The notes under the pieces: model-generated | The model's database searches: none | Seen by the model: the letters and a program-made list of their open reading frames with translations, nothing else | What the model was told of the DNA's origin: nothing | In this document: positions 52,337 to 61,072 of the stretch, in pieces | How positions within the stretch are numbered: the stretch's first letter is position 1 | Layout of the letters: every line of letters begins with the position of its first letter | Assembly: GCF_001563265.1 (NCBI RefSeq) | Contig: NZ_CP005084.1 | Location: forward strand, 442,001 to 506,000 | Direction: 5' to 3' | Source: Sphingobium sp. TKS | Lineage (GTDB): Bacteria > Pseudomonadota > Alphaproteobacteria > Sphingomonadales > Sphingomonadaceae | Length of the DNA: 64,000 nt | Position numbers and translations under genes: made by a program

Positions 52337-53383
52337 ATGGCCGGCGAGCGAAACACACCCTTCTCCCTGCCCGATCCGCCGCCGCCTGCCCCAGCGCGGC
52401 GCGAGGCAGCGATCGAGGCGGCATTGCGCCGGTTCGATGGAACGGAGCAGGGTGCGCCACCTGTCGGGACCGGCAAAGCTGCGCGCTGGCGGCATCTGCT
52501 GGACCGTCCCTATCTGGGGAGCGCGCTTGCCCTATCCCTGCTTGCGCTTGTCGTCCTGCCCGTCGCATGGATGAATATGCCGCGACAGGACGCCCCTTCC
52601 CCTCGGATCGCCGCCCGACCGCAGGAAGAACGGGCCGCTGCCGATATGGCCGCCGCGCCCGTTCCGCCGCCCTTGCGCTCCGAACCGCCAGCTATCGTCC
52701 CGGAGAAGTCAGCCACAAAACCCCCCGCGCCTGCCCTAGAGCCGGTTCGGGAAAAGACGGTACAGCCGCCAGAGCAAGCGCCCGCCATGCAGGCTTATGG
52801 AAGCATGGCGGCGGCTCCCGCTGCCTCTCCTGCCGCTCCCCCTCCCCCCGCAGTCCTTGCCAATGCGGAGGTTTCGGCAAGGCGCGCCAACAAGGCGGCC
52901 GATAGCGAAGCCGCCGGGGACATCGTCGTCACCAGCGCCAGGGCCGATCCGGGCCTGCTGCGCGGACGGGGCGACTGGAACGCCTGCACCGTGCTGGACC
53001 CACAGCAAGACCTCACCGCCTGCAAGCGGCAGGTCGATCCCGCCGCCAAAGGAGACAGGGGCCGTATCGGCGCGCCTATGGCCGATGGCCTGACGCGGGC
53101 TTGGCAGGGCGACTGGCGCGATGCCGTCGCCGCCTTCGACAAGGCGATCGCCGTCGCGCCGAAATCGGCCCAAGCCTATCTCAATCGCGCAATGGCCTAT
53201 CAGGCGCAGGGCGAGAGCGACCGCGCACTGGAGGATTTCGACAAGGCCGTCCGCTATGCGCCCTATGCGGCGCAGGGCTATTATCATCGCAGCCTGCTGT
53301 TGCAGCAGCGCGGAGAAATCCGGAAAGCGGAAGCAGACCGAGCCCGCGCCGCCGAACTCGACAGCCGCTACGATCCCGACTAA
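52337..53383 (+). CDS. Single-pass membrane TPR protein, possible anti-sigma-like partner
   Basis: The 348-residue protein has a cytoplasmic N-terminus of about 58 residues, one transmembrane helix ('ALALSLLALVVLPVAWM'), a Pro/Ala-rich periplasmic linker of about 110 residues and 'AGDIVVTSARADPG'. TPR repeats follow at about residues 255-340 ('AFDKAIAVAPKSAQAYLNRA' and 'ALEDFDKAVRYAPYAAQGYY'). The topology resembles that of an anti-sigma factor, although the N-terminus is not a recognised ZAS domain. It is the third gene of the sigma-VWA unit. Its last four bases overlap the end of the convergent fdhD. Confidence 0.75.
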   Translation: MAGERNTPFSLPDPPPPAPARREAAIEAALRRFDGTEQGAPPVGTGKAARWRHLLDRPYLGSALALSLLALVVLPVAWMNMPRQDAPSPRIAARPQEERAAADMAAAPVPPPLRSEPPAIVPEKSATKPPAPALEPVREKTVQPPEQAPAMQAYGSMAAAPAASPAAPPPPAVLANAEVSARRANKAADSEAAGDIVVTSARADPGLLRGRGDWNACTVLDPQQDLTACKRQVDPAAKGDRGRIGAPMADGLTRAWQGDWRDAVAAFDKAIAVAPKSAQAYLNRAMAYQAQGESDRALEDFDKAVRYAPYAAQGYYHRSLLLQQRGEIRKAEADRARAAELDSRYDPD

Positions 53384-54168
53384 TCCCCGCTCAGCAGGAT
53401 CGCGTCGGGGCGGGCCAGCACCACCAGCGGCAGCCCCGCCCCCGCCGCCCGTTCGACCGCAAGCCGCGTCGGCGCGGAAATCGTCACCAGCAAGGGGCAG
53501 TCCGCCAGCACCGCCTTTTCCACCAATTCATAGGAACAGCGCGAAGAAAGCAGCGCGAAGCCGCCATCCCATTCCCATCCGCGCCGCCGCATCGCGCCGA
53601 TCAGCTTGTCGAACGCATTATGCCGCCCGACATCCTCCCGCGCCAGGCGGATCGTGCCGTCCGCCGCCACCAGCGCCGCGACATGCGCCGCGCCGGTTCG
53701 CATGTTGAGCGGCTGATGCTGTCCCAAATCGCCCAGTGCCCGAAAGATCGCCCCCTTGTCGGCCAGCGACGGGCCGGTAACGGCCGGCAAAGGCCGGATC
53801 GCCTGTTCCAGATTCTCCACGCCGCAAATCCCGCAGGAGGATTCCGAAGCGCGATGCCGCACCCGGCTGAGCAAAGCTTCCGTCCGCCCCTCCGGCAAGG
53901 TCGCACGGGCAATGATCCCCTGCTCCGTCGCATGCATGTCGACGTCGAAGGGCGCATCCTCCGGCCCGATCAGCCGCTCCGCCAGCGCGAAGCCCAGCAC
54001 CAGGTCCGCCACATCCGCAGGCGTCGCCATCAGCACGGCATAGCCGATGCCGTTAAATTCGATCGCGACCGGCACTTCCTCGGCCAGCTCGCGGGTCACC
54101 GCCGTCACCCGGCCTTCCGGCGTCACCTGCCTGAATATGACGGATTCATCCTCCAGCACGGCGCTCAA
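53380..54168 (-). CDS. fdhD: FdhD, formate dehydrogenase accessory sulfurtransferase
   Basis: The 262-residue protein transfers sulfur to the molybdenum cofactor so that formate dehydrogenase becomes active. Family features are 'VPVAIEFNGIGYAVLMATPA', the redox-active 'ESSCGICGVENLEQ' Cys pair, 'TGAAHVAALVAADGTIRLAR' and 'EDVGRHNAFDKLIGA'. It is the last gene of the fds operon and begins at a TTG that overlaps the fdsD stop (TTGA), which implies translational coupling. In Cupriavidus this protein is called FdsC. Confidence 0.94.
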   Translation of the reverse strand: MSAVLEDESVIFRQVTPEGRVTAVTRELAEEVPVAIEFNGIGYAVLMATPADVADLVLGFALAERLIGPEDAPFDVDMHATEQGIIARATLPEGRTEALLSRVRHRASESSCGICGVENLEQAIRPLPAVTGPSLADKGAIFRALGDLGQHQPLNMRTGAAHVAALVAADGTIRLAREDVGRHNAFDKLIGAMRRRGWEWDGGFALLSSRCSYELVEKAVLADCPLLVTISAPTRLAVERAAGAGLPLVVLARPDAILLSGD

Positions 54169-54401
54169 GGGGCCGCGACCCGGCGGACGGCGGCGGCGGC
54201 GATGGAGGAAAGCGCCTCGGGACGCTCCGCCGCCAGCACGGCGATGCGCCGCTTCATCGCCGGATCCCAGAAGGCGCGTATATGATCCGCCGTCATCGCC
54301 ACAGCCTCCGCCTCACCCGATGCCACAAGATTGCGGGCGATCTGGTTTGCCATGTAGATCAGGCGGTCTTCGGTCGACATGACCTCATTTTCATCGCTCA
54401 T
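54165..54401 (-). CDS. fdsD: FdsD, formate dehydrogenase delta subunit
   Basis: The 78-residue protein, 'MSTEDRLIYMANQIARNLVA' onward with 'HIRAFWDPAMKRRIAVLAAE', matches the small FdsD subunit found with soluble NAD-dependent formate dehydrogenases. The start at 54401, with AGGA upstream, is preferred; the frame runs further to 54467 inside fdsA, and an internal ATG at 54380 is an alternative. It lies between fdsA and fdhD. Confidence 0.88.
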   Translation of the reverse strand: MSDENEVMSTEDRLIYMANQIARNLVASGEAEAVAMTADHIRAFWDPAMKRRIAVLAAERPEALSSIAAAAVRRVAAP

Positions 54402-54411
54402 GCGCCCGATC

Positions 54412-57258
54412 CTATTGCGCCGCTGCCAGCGGCGCAATCCGCCTGCTGTGGCGGGCCTGATCGGCATAGTCGCGCTGCCAGTCGCTTGGCCCGTTGGAGG
54501 GCATGACCTGTACCGCCGTCACCTTATATTCCGGGCAGTTGGTGGCCCAGTCCGAATAGTCGGTGGTGATGACATTGGCCTGCGTATCAGGATGGTGGAA
54601 GGTGGTGTAGACCACGCCCGGCGCGACCCGCTCGGTGATCAATGCGCGCAGACTGGTTTCCCCGGCCCGGCTCTTGAGCGAGACCCAATCGCCATCCTTG
54701 ATTCCCCGGTTCTCCGCATCGGCCGGATGGATTTCCAGCCGGTCCTCCGGATGCCAGGCCTCGTTCGCCGTCCGCCGCGTCTGCGCGCCGACATTATATT
54801 GGCTGAGGATGCGGCCGGTCGTCAGCAACAGCGGGAAGCGCGGCCCGGTTTTCTCATCGGTCGGCACATAGTCGGTGACGACGAATTTGCCCCTGCCGCG
54901 CACGAAGCCGTCGATATGCATGGTCGGCGTCCCGTCCGGCGCCGCGTCATTGGCAGGCCATTGCAGCGATCCTTCCACGTCCAGCCGGTCATAATGCACG
55001 CCCGCGAAGGTCGGGGTCAGCGCGGCGATCTCGTCCATGATCTCGGACGGATGCGCATAGGACCAGCCAAGCCCCATGGCCTGCGCAACAAGCTGGACGA
55101 TCTCCCAATCGCCATAACCATTGAGCGGCGCCATCACCTTGCGCACGCGCTGGATGCGCCGTTCGGCATTGGTGAAGGTTCCATCCTTCTCCAGAAAGGT
55201 CGACCCCGGCAGGAAGACATGGGCGTAATTGGCGGTCTCATTGAGGAACAGATCCTGCACCACCACGCATTCCATCGCGGCAAGGCCCGCCGCGACATGA
55301 TGAGTATTGGGGTCGGACTGAAGAATATCCTCGCCCTGGATGAAGATGCCCTTGAACGTCCCGTCCGTCGCCGCGTCGAGCATATTGGGGATGCGCAGGC
55401 CCGGCTCGGCATCCAGCGTCACGCCCCAGGCCCGCTCGAACTGGCCGCGCACAGCATCGTCCGACACATGGCGATAGCCGGAAAATTCGTGCGGGAAGCT
55501 GCCCATGTCACAGGCGCCCTGCACATTATTCTGCCCGCGCAAAGGGTTCACGCCGACGCCCTCGCGCCCGACATTGCCGGTCGCCATGGAGAGGTTGGCA
55601 ATCGCCATGACGGTGGACGACCCTTGACTATGCTCGGTGACGCCAAGACCATAGTAGATCGCGGCGTTACCCCCGGTGGCATAAAGCCGCGCCGCCGCGC
55701 GCACCTCTTCCGCCTTCACCCCCGTCAGCGGCTCGATCGCCTCGGGCGAGCGGCTGGGTTCAGCGACGAAGGCCGCCCAGTCCATAAATTCATCCCAGTC
55801 GCAACGATCCCGGATGAAGGCTTCGTCGAAGAGATTTTCCGTCACGATCACATGCGCCATCGCCGTCAGCATGGCGACATTGGTGCCGGGCCGCAGCGGC
55901 AGATGATGCGCCGCCTCGACATGGGGCGACTTCACCAGATCGATCCGCCGGGGATCGATGACGATCAGCTTCGCGCCCTCGCGCAGCCGCTTCTTCATTC
56001 GGCTGGCGAAGACGGGATGGCCGTCGGTCGGATTGGCGCCGATGACCAGAATGACGTCGGCCTCGGCAACGCTGTCGAAATCCTGCGTGCCCGCCGAAGT
56101 GCCGAACGTCGTCTTCAATCCATAGCCCGTCGGGGAATGGCAGACCCGCGCGCAGGTATCTACATTATTGTTGCCGAAACCCTGCCGGATCAGCTTCTGG
56201 ACGAGGAAGGTCTCCTCATTGGTGCAGCGGCTGGAGGTGATGCCGCCGATGCTGCGCGTGCCATATTTTGCCTGGATGCGCTTGAACTCGCTGGCGGTAT
56301 GGGCGATGGCCTCCTCCCACGACACCTCGCGCCAGGGTTCGTCCACCGAAGCGCGGATCATCGGCTTCAGGATGCGGTCGCGATGCTGGGCATAGCCCCA
56401 GGCGAAGCGGCCCTTCACGCAGCTATGCCCGTGATTGGCCTTGCCCTCCTTCCACGGCACCATCCGCACCAGCTCCTCGCCCCGCATCTCGGCGCGGAAG
56501 GTGCAGCCGACGCCGCAATAGGCGCAGGTGGTCACGACCGCCCGGTCCGGCGTGCCGATCTCCACCACCTTTTTCTCGGTCAGCGTGGCGGTCGGGCAGG
56601 CCTGGACGCAGGCGCCGCAGGACACGCATTCGGACGACAGGAAATCCTGCCCTTGGGATGGGGAAACCTTGGAATCGAAGCCCCTTCCCTCGATGGTCAG
56701 CGCAAAAGTCCCCTGCACCTCGTCGCAAGCCCGCACGCAGCGCGAACAGACGATGCATTTGCTGGGGTCGAAGTCGAAATAGGGGTTCGACTGGTCCTTC
56801 GCCTGCCCCATATTGGTCGCGCCATCATAGCCATAGCGCACGTCGCGCAGGCCCACCGCGCCCGCCTGTTCCTGCAACTCGCAATCGCCATTAGCCGGGC
56901 AGGTCAGGCAGTCGAGCGGATGGTCGGAGATGTAAAGCTCCATCACCCCGCGCCGCAACTGCTTCAACCGCTCGCTCTGCGTCCGCACCACCATGCCCTC
57001 GGCAATCGGCGTGGTGCAGGAAGCGGGATAGCCATTGCGCCCTTCGACTTCGACCAGACAGAGGCGGCAGGAGCCGAAGCTCTCGACATTGTCTGTCGCG
57101 CACAGTTTCGGGATCGAGCAGCCGGTCAGCGAAGCCGCCCGCATGATCGACGTGCCCTCCGGCATGGTGACCATATCGCCATCGATGGTGAGGGTCACGC
57201 TCTTGCTCGTCGCGACAGCAGGCGGCGTTCCATGATCGGCTTCGCGCGTATAGGTCAT
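54412..57258 (-). CDS. fdsA: FdsA, molybdenum formate dehydrogenase catalytic subunit
   Basis: The 948-residue subunit oxidises formate to CO2 at a Mo-bis-MGD centre. The N-terminal [2Fe-2S] domain includes 'FGSCRLCLVEVEG'. A His-Cys cluster follows ('DHPLDCLTCPANGDCELQ'), then two ferredoxin clusters ('SKCIVCSRCVRACDEVQ' and 'SECVSCGACVQACPT'), and a further cluster at 'CAYCGVGCTF'. The active-site Cys and His are in 'NVDTCARVCHSPTGYGLKTT'. The C-terminal domain binds the second MGD ('LLTTGRILSQYNVGAQTRRT'). The frame is open to 57384, but ATG 57258 overlaps the fdsB stop (ATGA) and matches the family start. It acts in a cytoplasmic complex with FdsB and FdsG. Confidence 0.96.
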   Translation of the reverse strand: MTYTREADHGTPPAVATSKSVTLTIDGDMVTMPEGTSIMRAASLTGCSIPKLCATDNVESFGSCRLCLVEVEGRNGYPASCTTPIAEGMVVRTQSERLKQLRRGVMELYISDHPLDCLTCPANGDCELQEQAGAVGLRDVRYGYDGATNMGQAKDQSNPYFDFDPSKCIVCSRCVRACDEVQGTFALTIEGRGFDSKVSPSQGQDFLSSECVSCGACVQACPTATLTEKKVVEIGTPDRAVVTTCAYCGVGCTFRAEMRGEELVRMVPWKEGKANHGHSCVKGRFAWGYAQHRDRILKPMIRASVDEPWREVSWEEAIAHTASEFKRIQAKYGTRSIGGITSSRCTNEETFLVQKLIRQGFGNNNVDTCARVCHSPTGYGLKTTFGTSAGTQDFDSVAEADVILVIGANPTDGHPVFASRMKKRLREGAKLIVIDPRRIDLVKSPHVEAAHHLPLRPGTNVAMLTAMAHVIVTENLFDEAFIRDRCDWDEFMDWAAFVAEPSRSPEAIEPLTGVKAEEVRAAARLYATGGNAAIYYGLGVTEHSQGSSTVMAIANLSMATGNVGREGVGVNPLRGQNNVQGACDMGSFPHEFSGYRHVSDDAVRGQFERAWGVTLDAEPGLRIPNMLDAATDGTFKGIFIQGEDILQSDPNTHHVAAGLAAMECVVVQDLFLNETANYAHVFLPGSTFLEKDGTFTNAERRIQRVRKVMAPLNGYGDWEIVQLVAQAMGLGWSYAHPSEIMDEIAALTPTFAGVHYDRLDVEGSLQWPANDAAPDGTPTMHIDGFVRGRGKFVVTDYVPTDEKTGPRFPLLLTTGRILSQYNVGAQTRRTANEAWHPEDRLEIHPADAENRGIKDGDWVSLKSRAGETSLRALITERVAPGVVYTTFHHPDTQANVITTDYSDWATNCPEYKVTAVQVMPSNGPSDWQRDYADQARHSRRIAPLAAAQ

Positions 57259-58844
57259 TCCGCAGCTTCCTTCACCGGAGCAGAAGCCCCAAAATCCTCG
57301 GGAAAATGATCGAGCGCGCTCAGCACCGGATAGGGCGTGAAACCGCCCAACGCACAGAGCGAGCCATATTTCATCGTATCGCACAGGTCGCGCAACAGCG
57401 CCGTCTGCGTCTCCAGCCCGCTGTCGATCCGCTCAGGCGCTCGCGAATATAGCGCCTTCGCCAATCCGCCGCCGACCTCTTCCACCACCACCGGCTCGGC
57501 ATCCCGCGCCGCGATGATCCGGTCCATCACTTCAACGCCCCGCGTCGACCCGATCCGGCAGGGCGTGCATTTCCCGCAACTTTCGACCGCGCAGAACTCC
57601 ATTGCGAAGCGCGCCATATGCGCCATGTCCACTGTGTCGTCGAATACGGTAATCCCGGCATGGCCGATCAGTCCTCCGGCCTGCGCGAAAGCCTCATAGT
57701 CGAAGGGCAGATCGAACATGCCCGGCGGGAAATAAGCCCCCAACGGCCCGCCCACCTGCACCACACGCACCGGCCTTCCGCTGGCCGTCCCGCCGCCAAT
57801 GTCGTTCACCAACTCGCCCAGCGTGATACCGAAGCCGATTTCGTAGAGCCCGCCATGCTTCACATTGCCTGCAAGCTGCACCGGCATGGTGCCCCGCGAC
57901 CGCCCGAAACCGACCGCCGCATAGGCCTCAGCTCCTTCCGCCAGGATGAAGGGAACCGCCGCCAGACTCAGCACATTGTTGATCACCGTCGGCTGCCCGA
58001 ACAGCCCCTCCAGCGCCGGAAGAGGCGGTTTCGCCCGCACCTGTCCCCGCTTGCCTTCGATACTGTCGAGCAGCGCCGTTTCCTCGCCGCAGACATAGGC
58101 GCCTGCCCCTACCCGCACCTCCAGCGTGAAGGGAGCGATCCGCTGGGCGGAAATCTCGATGGCTTGCCGCATGGCCGCGACCGCAAACGGATATTCGCTG
58201 CGAATATAAATATAGCCGTGGCCTGCCCCCACCGCATGCCCGGCGATCGCCATCCCCTCGATCAGGCAGAAAGGATCGCCCTCCATCAGCATCCGGTCGG
58301 CAAAGGTTCCGCTGTCGCCTTCATCAGCATTGCAAACGATGAACTTGGGCTCGCCCGGCGCATCCAGCACCGTCTGCCATTTGATCCCGGTCGGAAAGCC
58401 AGCCCCGCCGCGCCCCCGCAAGCCGGAAGCCTTTACCGCATCCACCACCGCCTGCGGCGCCATCGCCCGCGCCGCATCCAGCCCGCGCCAACCGCCATGC
58501 GCGGCATAATCCTCCAGACTCAGCGGATCGATGATCCCACAGCGGGCAAAGGTAAAACGCTGCTGCCCCGCGAAAAAGGGCAAGGCGGCCACATCCCCCA
58601 GCCGCGCCGCATGGCTTCCGTCCAGCACGGCCGCCACATCGTCCGGTCCCACCGGCCCGAACCCAACCCGCGCCCCATCGCGTTCCACCTCAACCAAAGG
58701 CTCGATGGAAAATAACCCCCGGCTGCCGGTGCGCACCACCTCACATCCGGCAGTCTCGAAAGCGTGCGCCACATCGTCTGCACCCAAGGCTACCGACGCC
58801 ATGTCCCGGCTGACATAGACTTTGTTTTTCTGGCCCGGCGTCAT
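57255..58844 (-). CDS. fdsB: FdsB, NADH-binding diaphorase subunit of formate dehydrogenase
   Basis: The 529-residue NuoF-like subunit transfers electrons from the FdsA clusters to NAD. An N-terminal thioredoxin-like region (about residues 1-120) precedes 'SGLRGRGGAGFPTGIKWQTV' (NADH site), 'KFIVCNADEGDSGTFADRML' (FMN site), 'GAGAYVCGEETALLDSIEGK' and the [4Fe-4S] motif 'ESCGKCTPCRIGSTRGVEVM'. The ATG at 58844 overlaps the fdsG stop by four bases. Confidence 0.96.
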   Translation of the reverse strand: MTPGQKNKVYVSRDMASVALGADDVAHAFETAGCEVVRTGSRGLFSIEPLVEVERDGARVGFGPVGPDDVAAVLDGSHAARLGDVAALPFFAGQQRFTFARCGIIDPLSLEDYAAHGGWRGLDAARAMAPQAVVDAVKASGLRGRGGAGFPTGIKWQTVLDAPGEPKFIVCNADEGDSGTFADRMLMEGDPFCLIEGMAIAGHAVGAGHGYIYIRSEYPFAVAAMRQAIEISAQRIAPFTLEVRVGAGAYVCGEETALLDSIEGKRGQVRAKPPLPALEGLFGQPTVINNVLSLAAVPFILAEGAEAYAAVGFGRSRGTMPVQLAGNVKHGGLYEIGFGITLGELVNDIGGGTASGRPVRVVQVGGPLGAYFPPGMFDLPFDYEAFAQAGGLIGHAGITVFDDTVDMAHMARFAMEFCAVESCGKCTPCRIGSTRGVEVMDRIIAARDAEPVVVEEVGGGLAKALYSRAPERIDSGLETQTALLRDLCDTMKYGSLCALGGFTPYPVLSALDHFPEDFGASAPVKEAAE

Positions 58845-59329
58845 GCCGCGATCTCCCGCGCAATCCGTTCCAGAACCGTCGCGTCAACCCGCGCAATCGG
58901 CCGCCCGTCGACCAGCGCATTCGGCCCCACGGCGCACAAACCCAGGCAGTAAACCGGCTCCAGCGTCACCTGTCCGTCGCGCCCCGTCTCACCCATGGCG
59001 ACACCCAGCCGTTCCGCCGCCGCTCGCTCCATCGCCGCGCCGCCGCGTGCCTGGCAGCTTTCCGCCCGACACAGCTTCACCACATGCCGCCCAACCGGCG
59101 TGCGCCGGAAATCATGGTAGAATGTCACCACCCCATGCACGTCGGCGCGGCTCAGGTTCAGTGCCTTGGCTATAGCCGGGATCGCCGCATCATCGACAGA
59201 ACCTATCTCTTCCTGCAACATGTGCAGCAACGGCAACAGCCGGTCCCGCGTCTGGCCATGCACGCTGGTCCAATCCTCGATCAACCGCGCCGTTTCATCG
59301 ACGGCCTCACCTTGCTGCATCTTCTTCAT
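58841..59329 (-). CDS. fdsG: FdsG, [2Fe-2S] gamma subunit of formate dehydrogenase
   Basis: The 162-residue NuoE-like protein has 'LLPLLHMLQEEIGSVDDAAI', 'VHGVVTFYHDFRRTPVGRHV' and the four cluster Cys in 'KLCRAESCQARGG' and 'VYCLGLCAVGPNAL'. It is the first gene of the operon fdsG-fdsB-fdsA-fdsD-fdhD, whose members overlap or nearly overlap. Either of two ATGs, at 59329 and 59320, could be the start. The operon control region contains a perfect 18-base inverted repeat. Confidence 0.94.
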   Translation of the reverse strand: MKKMQQGEAVDETARLIEDWTSVHGQTRDRLLPLLHMLQEEIGSVDDAAIPAIAKALNLSRADVHGVVTFYHDFRRTPVGRHVVKLCRAESCQARGGAAMERAAAERLGVAMGETGRDGQVTLEPVYCLGLCAVGPNALVDGRPIARVDATVLERIAREIAA

Positions 59330-59390
59330 TCTTCCGACGCCTTTTCCCGCGCGCTATGCTGCGCTCCGGCGGAGCCGGCGTCAAATCGAA

Positions 59391-59433
59391 GACCATCATG
59401 TTTGATAGATAAACCCTATCAAACATGATGGTC
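59391..59433. promoter_or_regulatory. Perfect 18-bp inverted repeat upstream of fds operon
   Basis: GACCATCATGTTTGATAG at 59391-59408 and its exact complement at 59416-59433 are separated by seven bases. The centre reads ATAG-N7-CTAT, the spacing of LysR/OxyR-type sites. It lies 62 bases upstream of fdsG. It may be the operator of an unlinked FdsR-like regulator, or an mRNA leader hairpin. Confidence 0.65.
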
Positions 59434-59798
59434 AAACCGTCGCAATAACGATCTTCGCGCTCTGCCATCATCAGCCGCCCGATCGTTCGGGCGGAAGGAG
59501 CCAGATGCAATTCTCCGCTTTTTCCGCCTGTCGCTTCCAATTCGCTATGCACCGCAGTTGCTTACGCCGCGGCTCGGACATCGGGAATATGGTTGAGCCG
59601 AGCGAACCGCAATTTCCATCACTTCTCCAATATTTCCGACCTGTTCCGCGACCAGGTTCGCTGGCACCAATGTTCCATCACGCAATTGACGCGATATGAT
59701 GCTGATCCTCCTTGGAAAATCAGCCAATCGCATCAATCATGAGTCAGAACCAAATCGACCCGTATATAATGAGGTCCGGCGCACAATTTTAGAAAAGC
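59434..59798. other. Intergenic region between fds operon and sigma factor
   Basis: No recognised gene. A short minus-strand open frame at 59545-59733, beginning 'MRLADFPRRIS', has no identifiable family and no properly placed ribosome binding site. I leave it uncalled. Confidence 0.4.
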
Positions 59799-59823
59799 GG
59801 AACCGATACTGATCCGAAATGTT
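59799..59823 (+). promoter_or_regulatory. EcfG-type promoter (GGAAC-N17-GTT)
   Basis: GGAACC at 59799-59804 and GTT at 59821-59823 are separated as in the alphaproteobacterial general-stress (EcfG) consensus. The site lies 31 bases before the sigma gene start, so the gene is probably autoregulated. Confidence 0.65.
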
Positions 59824-59853
59824 CTTCTCCCGTTGATGAGAGAGGTGAACGAC

Positions 59854-60513
59854 ATGGAAGATTGCGGATCGACTGAAACGCGAACCACCCTCTCGGACGG
59901 GGATTTCAAGGAAAAGCTGGCTGGCATCATCCCCCAATTGCGTGCCTTCGCCCGTGGCCTATGCGGCGATCGCGATACCGCCGACGACCTCGTCCAGGAA
60001 ACCATGCTCAAGGCATGGGCCGCACGCAGTCGCTTCTGGGCCGACACCAATTTTCGTGCCTGGACCTTCACAATCCTGCGCAACCATTATTTCAGCCAGA
60101 TGCGCCGCCGCCGCTTTACCGGCGATTGGGATGAGCTTGTGGCCGACCGCTTGCTGGCGGCGCCAGCGGCCCAGCATATGTGCGTCGAGCTGCGCGATCT
60201 GACGCGCGCGCTGGCGCAACTGCCCGAATCCCAACGCGAGGCTCTGATCCTGGTGGGTGCGGGCGGCTTCTCCTATGACGAAGCGGCCGATATTATGGGG
60301 ACAGCGATCGGCACGATCAAAAGCCGCGTCGCGCGCGGGCGGGATGCGCTCGAAGCGCTGATGAACGGCGGCACGCTCGACACCAAGCGGCAGGACAGCG
60401 CAACCGCCACGCCGGCCATCGTCTCCATCTTTGCCTATCTTGACCAGATACAGGGCCGCAGGGCAGGCTTGCTGGAGGCCGACAGGTCGCCGCTGCTTTC
60501 GCAAGCAGCTTGA
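59854..60513 (+). CDS. EcfG-like sigma factor
   Basis: The 219-residue sigma factor has region 2, 'LRAFARGLCGDRDTADDLVQ' and 'ETMLKAWAARSRFWADTNFR', then 'AWTFTILRNHYFSQMRRRRF'. Region 4 is 'ALAQLPESQREALILVGAGG' and 'FSYDEAADIMGTAIGTIKSR'. This pattern is typical of EcfG/SigT sigma factors of the general stress response, and a GGAAC-N17-GTT promoter precedes it. A C-terminal tail of about 40 residues is longer than usual. NepR and PhyR genes, normally nearby, are not seen in the window, so it may be a secondary EcfG paralogue. AGAGAGG eight bases before ATG 59854 fixes the start. Confidence 0.88.
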   Translation: MEDCGSTETRTTLSDGDFKEKLAGIIPQLRAFARGLCGDRDTADDLVQETMLKAWAARSRFWADTNFRAWTFTILRNHYFSQMRRRRFTGDWDELVADRLLAAPAAQHMCVELRDLTRALAQLPESQREALILVGAGGFSYDEAADIMGTAIGTIKSRVARGRDALEALMNGGTLDTKRQDSATATPAIVSIFAYLDQIQGRRAGLLEADRSPLLSQAA

Positions 60514-60697
60514 GGCCGGACACAGGGCTGGTCAGGGATAAAAGATGCCCCGCCGGAGCCAGGCTCCACGCGGGGAAGGTTCAGGGAGAGTCACTCGAAA
60601 GGGAAGAGTGACGCTTTTGAACTTATGCCTCTCCCAGATGATTTCAAGCTCGAAGCCATTCCATAACGGATTGATCCCGTTGCTCATTGCTCATCCT
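60514..60697. other. Hairpin-rich gap after sigma gene
   Basis: A GC-rich hairpin (CCCCG and CGGGG arms at 60548 and 60571 around GGAGC/GCTCC) and a second stem GTCACTC/GAGTGAC (60590-60596 with 60606-60612), followed by GCTTTT, may terminate the sigma transcript. No gene is seen. Confidence 0.4.
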
Positions 60698-61042
60698 TCA
60701 GGGATGCGGCGAAGCCTCCGTTGCCGCTTCGATGCGACAGTCGCGCCAGCTCGGATCACCCTTGGGAACGAAGGCCACGAAATCGCCGTCGATGATCAAG
60801 GTCGCAGCTTCGCTCTCAAATTGCTGCCCCAGCGCGGAAATGCGCCGATCGAGCCGCATCTGCACAGCGCCCGACCGGATGATGGCCTGTTTTTTTTCGA
60901 TCCGAAGGAAAAAGCTTCGCCCCTGCGCGCATTTTACCTGCATGAAATCCGCCGGATGCGCCGCGGCGGAGTTGGCCGACATGAGCAGCAACGACGCCAC
61001 GATCGCGATGGAGATTGTCCCGGTGTCCGGCACCGCTCGCAT
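60698..61042 (-). CDS. Small secreted protein, possibly MliC-like
   Basis: The 114-residue protein has a signal peptide ('ISIAIVASLLLMSANSAAAH') and a mature domain of about 85 residues with two Cys ('FMQVKCAQGRSFFLRI' and 'DPSWRDCRIEA') and a beta-rich middle, 'RISALGQQFESEAATLIIDG' and 'DFVAFVPKGD'. The layout recalls MliC-type lysozyme-inhibitor domains, but the match is weak and from memory. The ATG at 61042 follows CTGGAA. It is 30 bases after a small gene in the same direction, so they likely form an operon. Confidence 0.6.
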   Translation of the reverse strand: MRAVPDTGTISIAIVASLLLMSANSAAAHPADFMQVKCAQGRSFFLRIEKKQAIIRSGAVQMRLDRRISALGQQFESEAATLIIDGDFVAFVPKGDPSWRDCRIEAATEASPHP

Positions 61043-61072
61043 CGTCAAAGTTCCAGAAAAGTCGATGGCGCC

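Noticed and set aside
54379..57309. A 976-codon plus-strand open frame opposite fdsA
   Set aside because: It lies entirely antisense to a perfectly motif-bearing formate dehydrogenase subunit; the Arg/His-rich translation is a high-GC mirror of real codons.
59307..59552. An 81-codon minus-strand frame through the large inverted repeat
   Set aside because: It overlaps the fdsG start and the palindrome, has no family resemblance and is more likely leader sequence.
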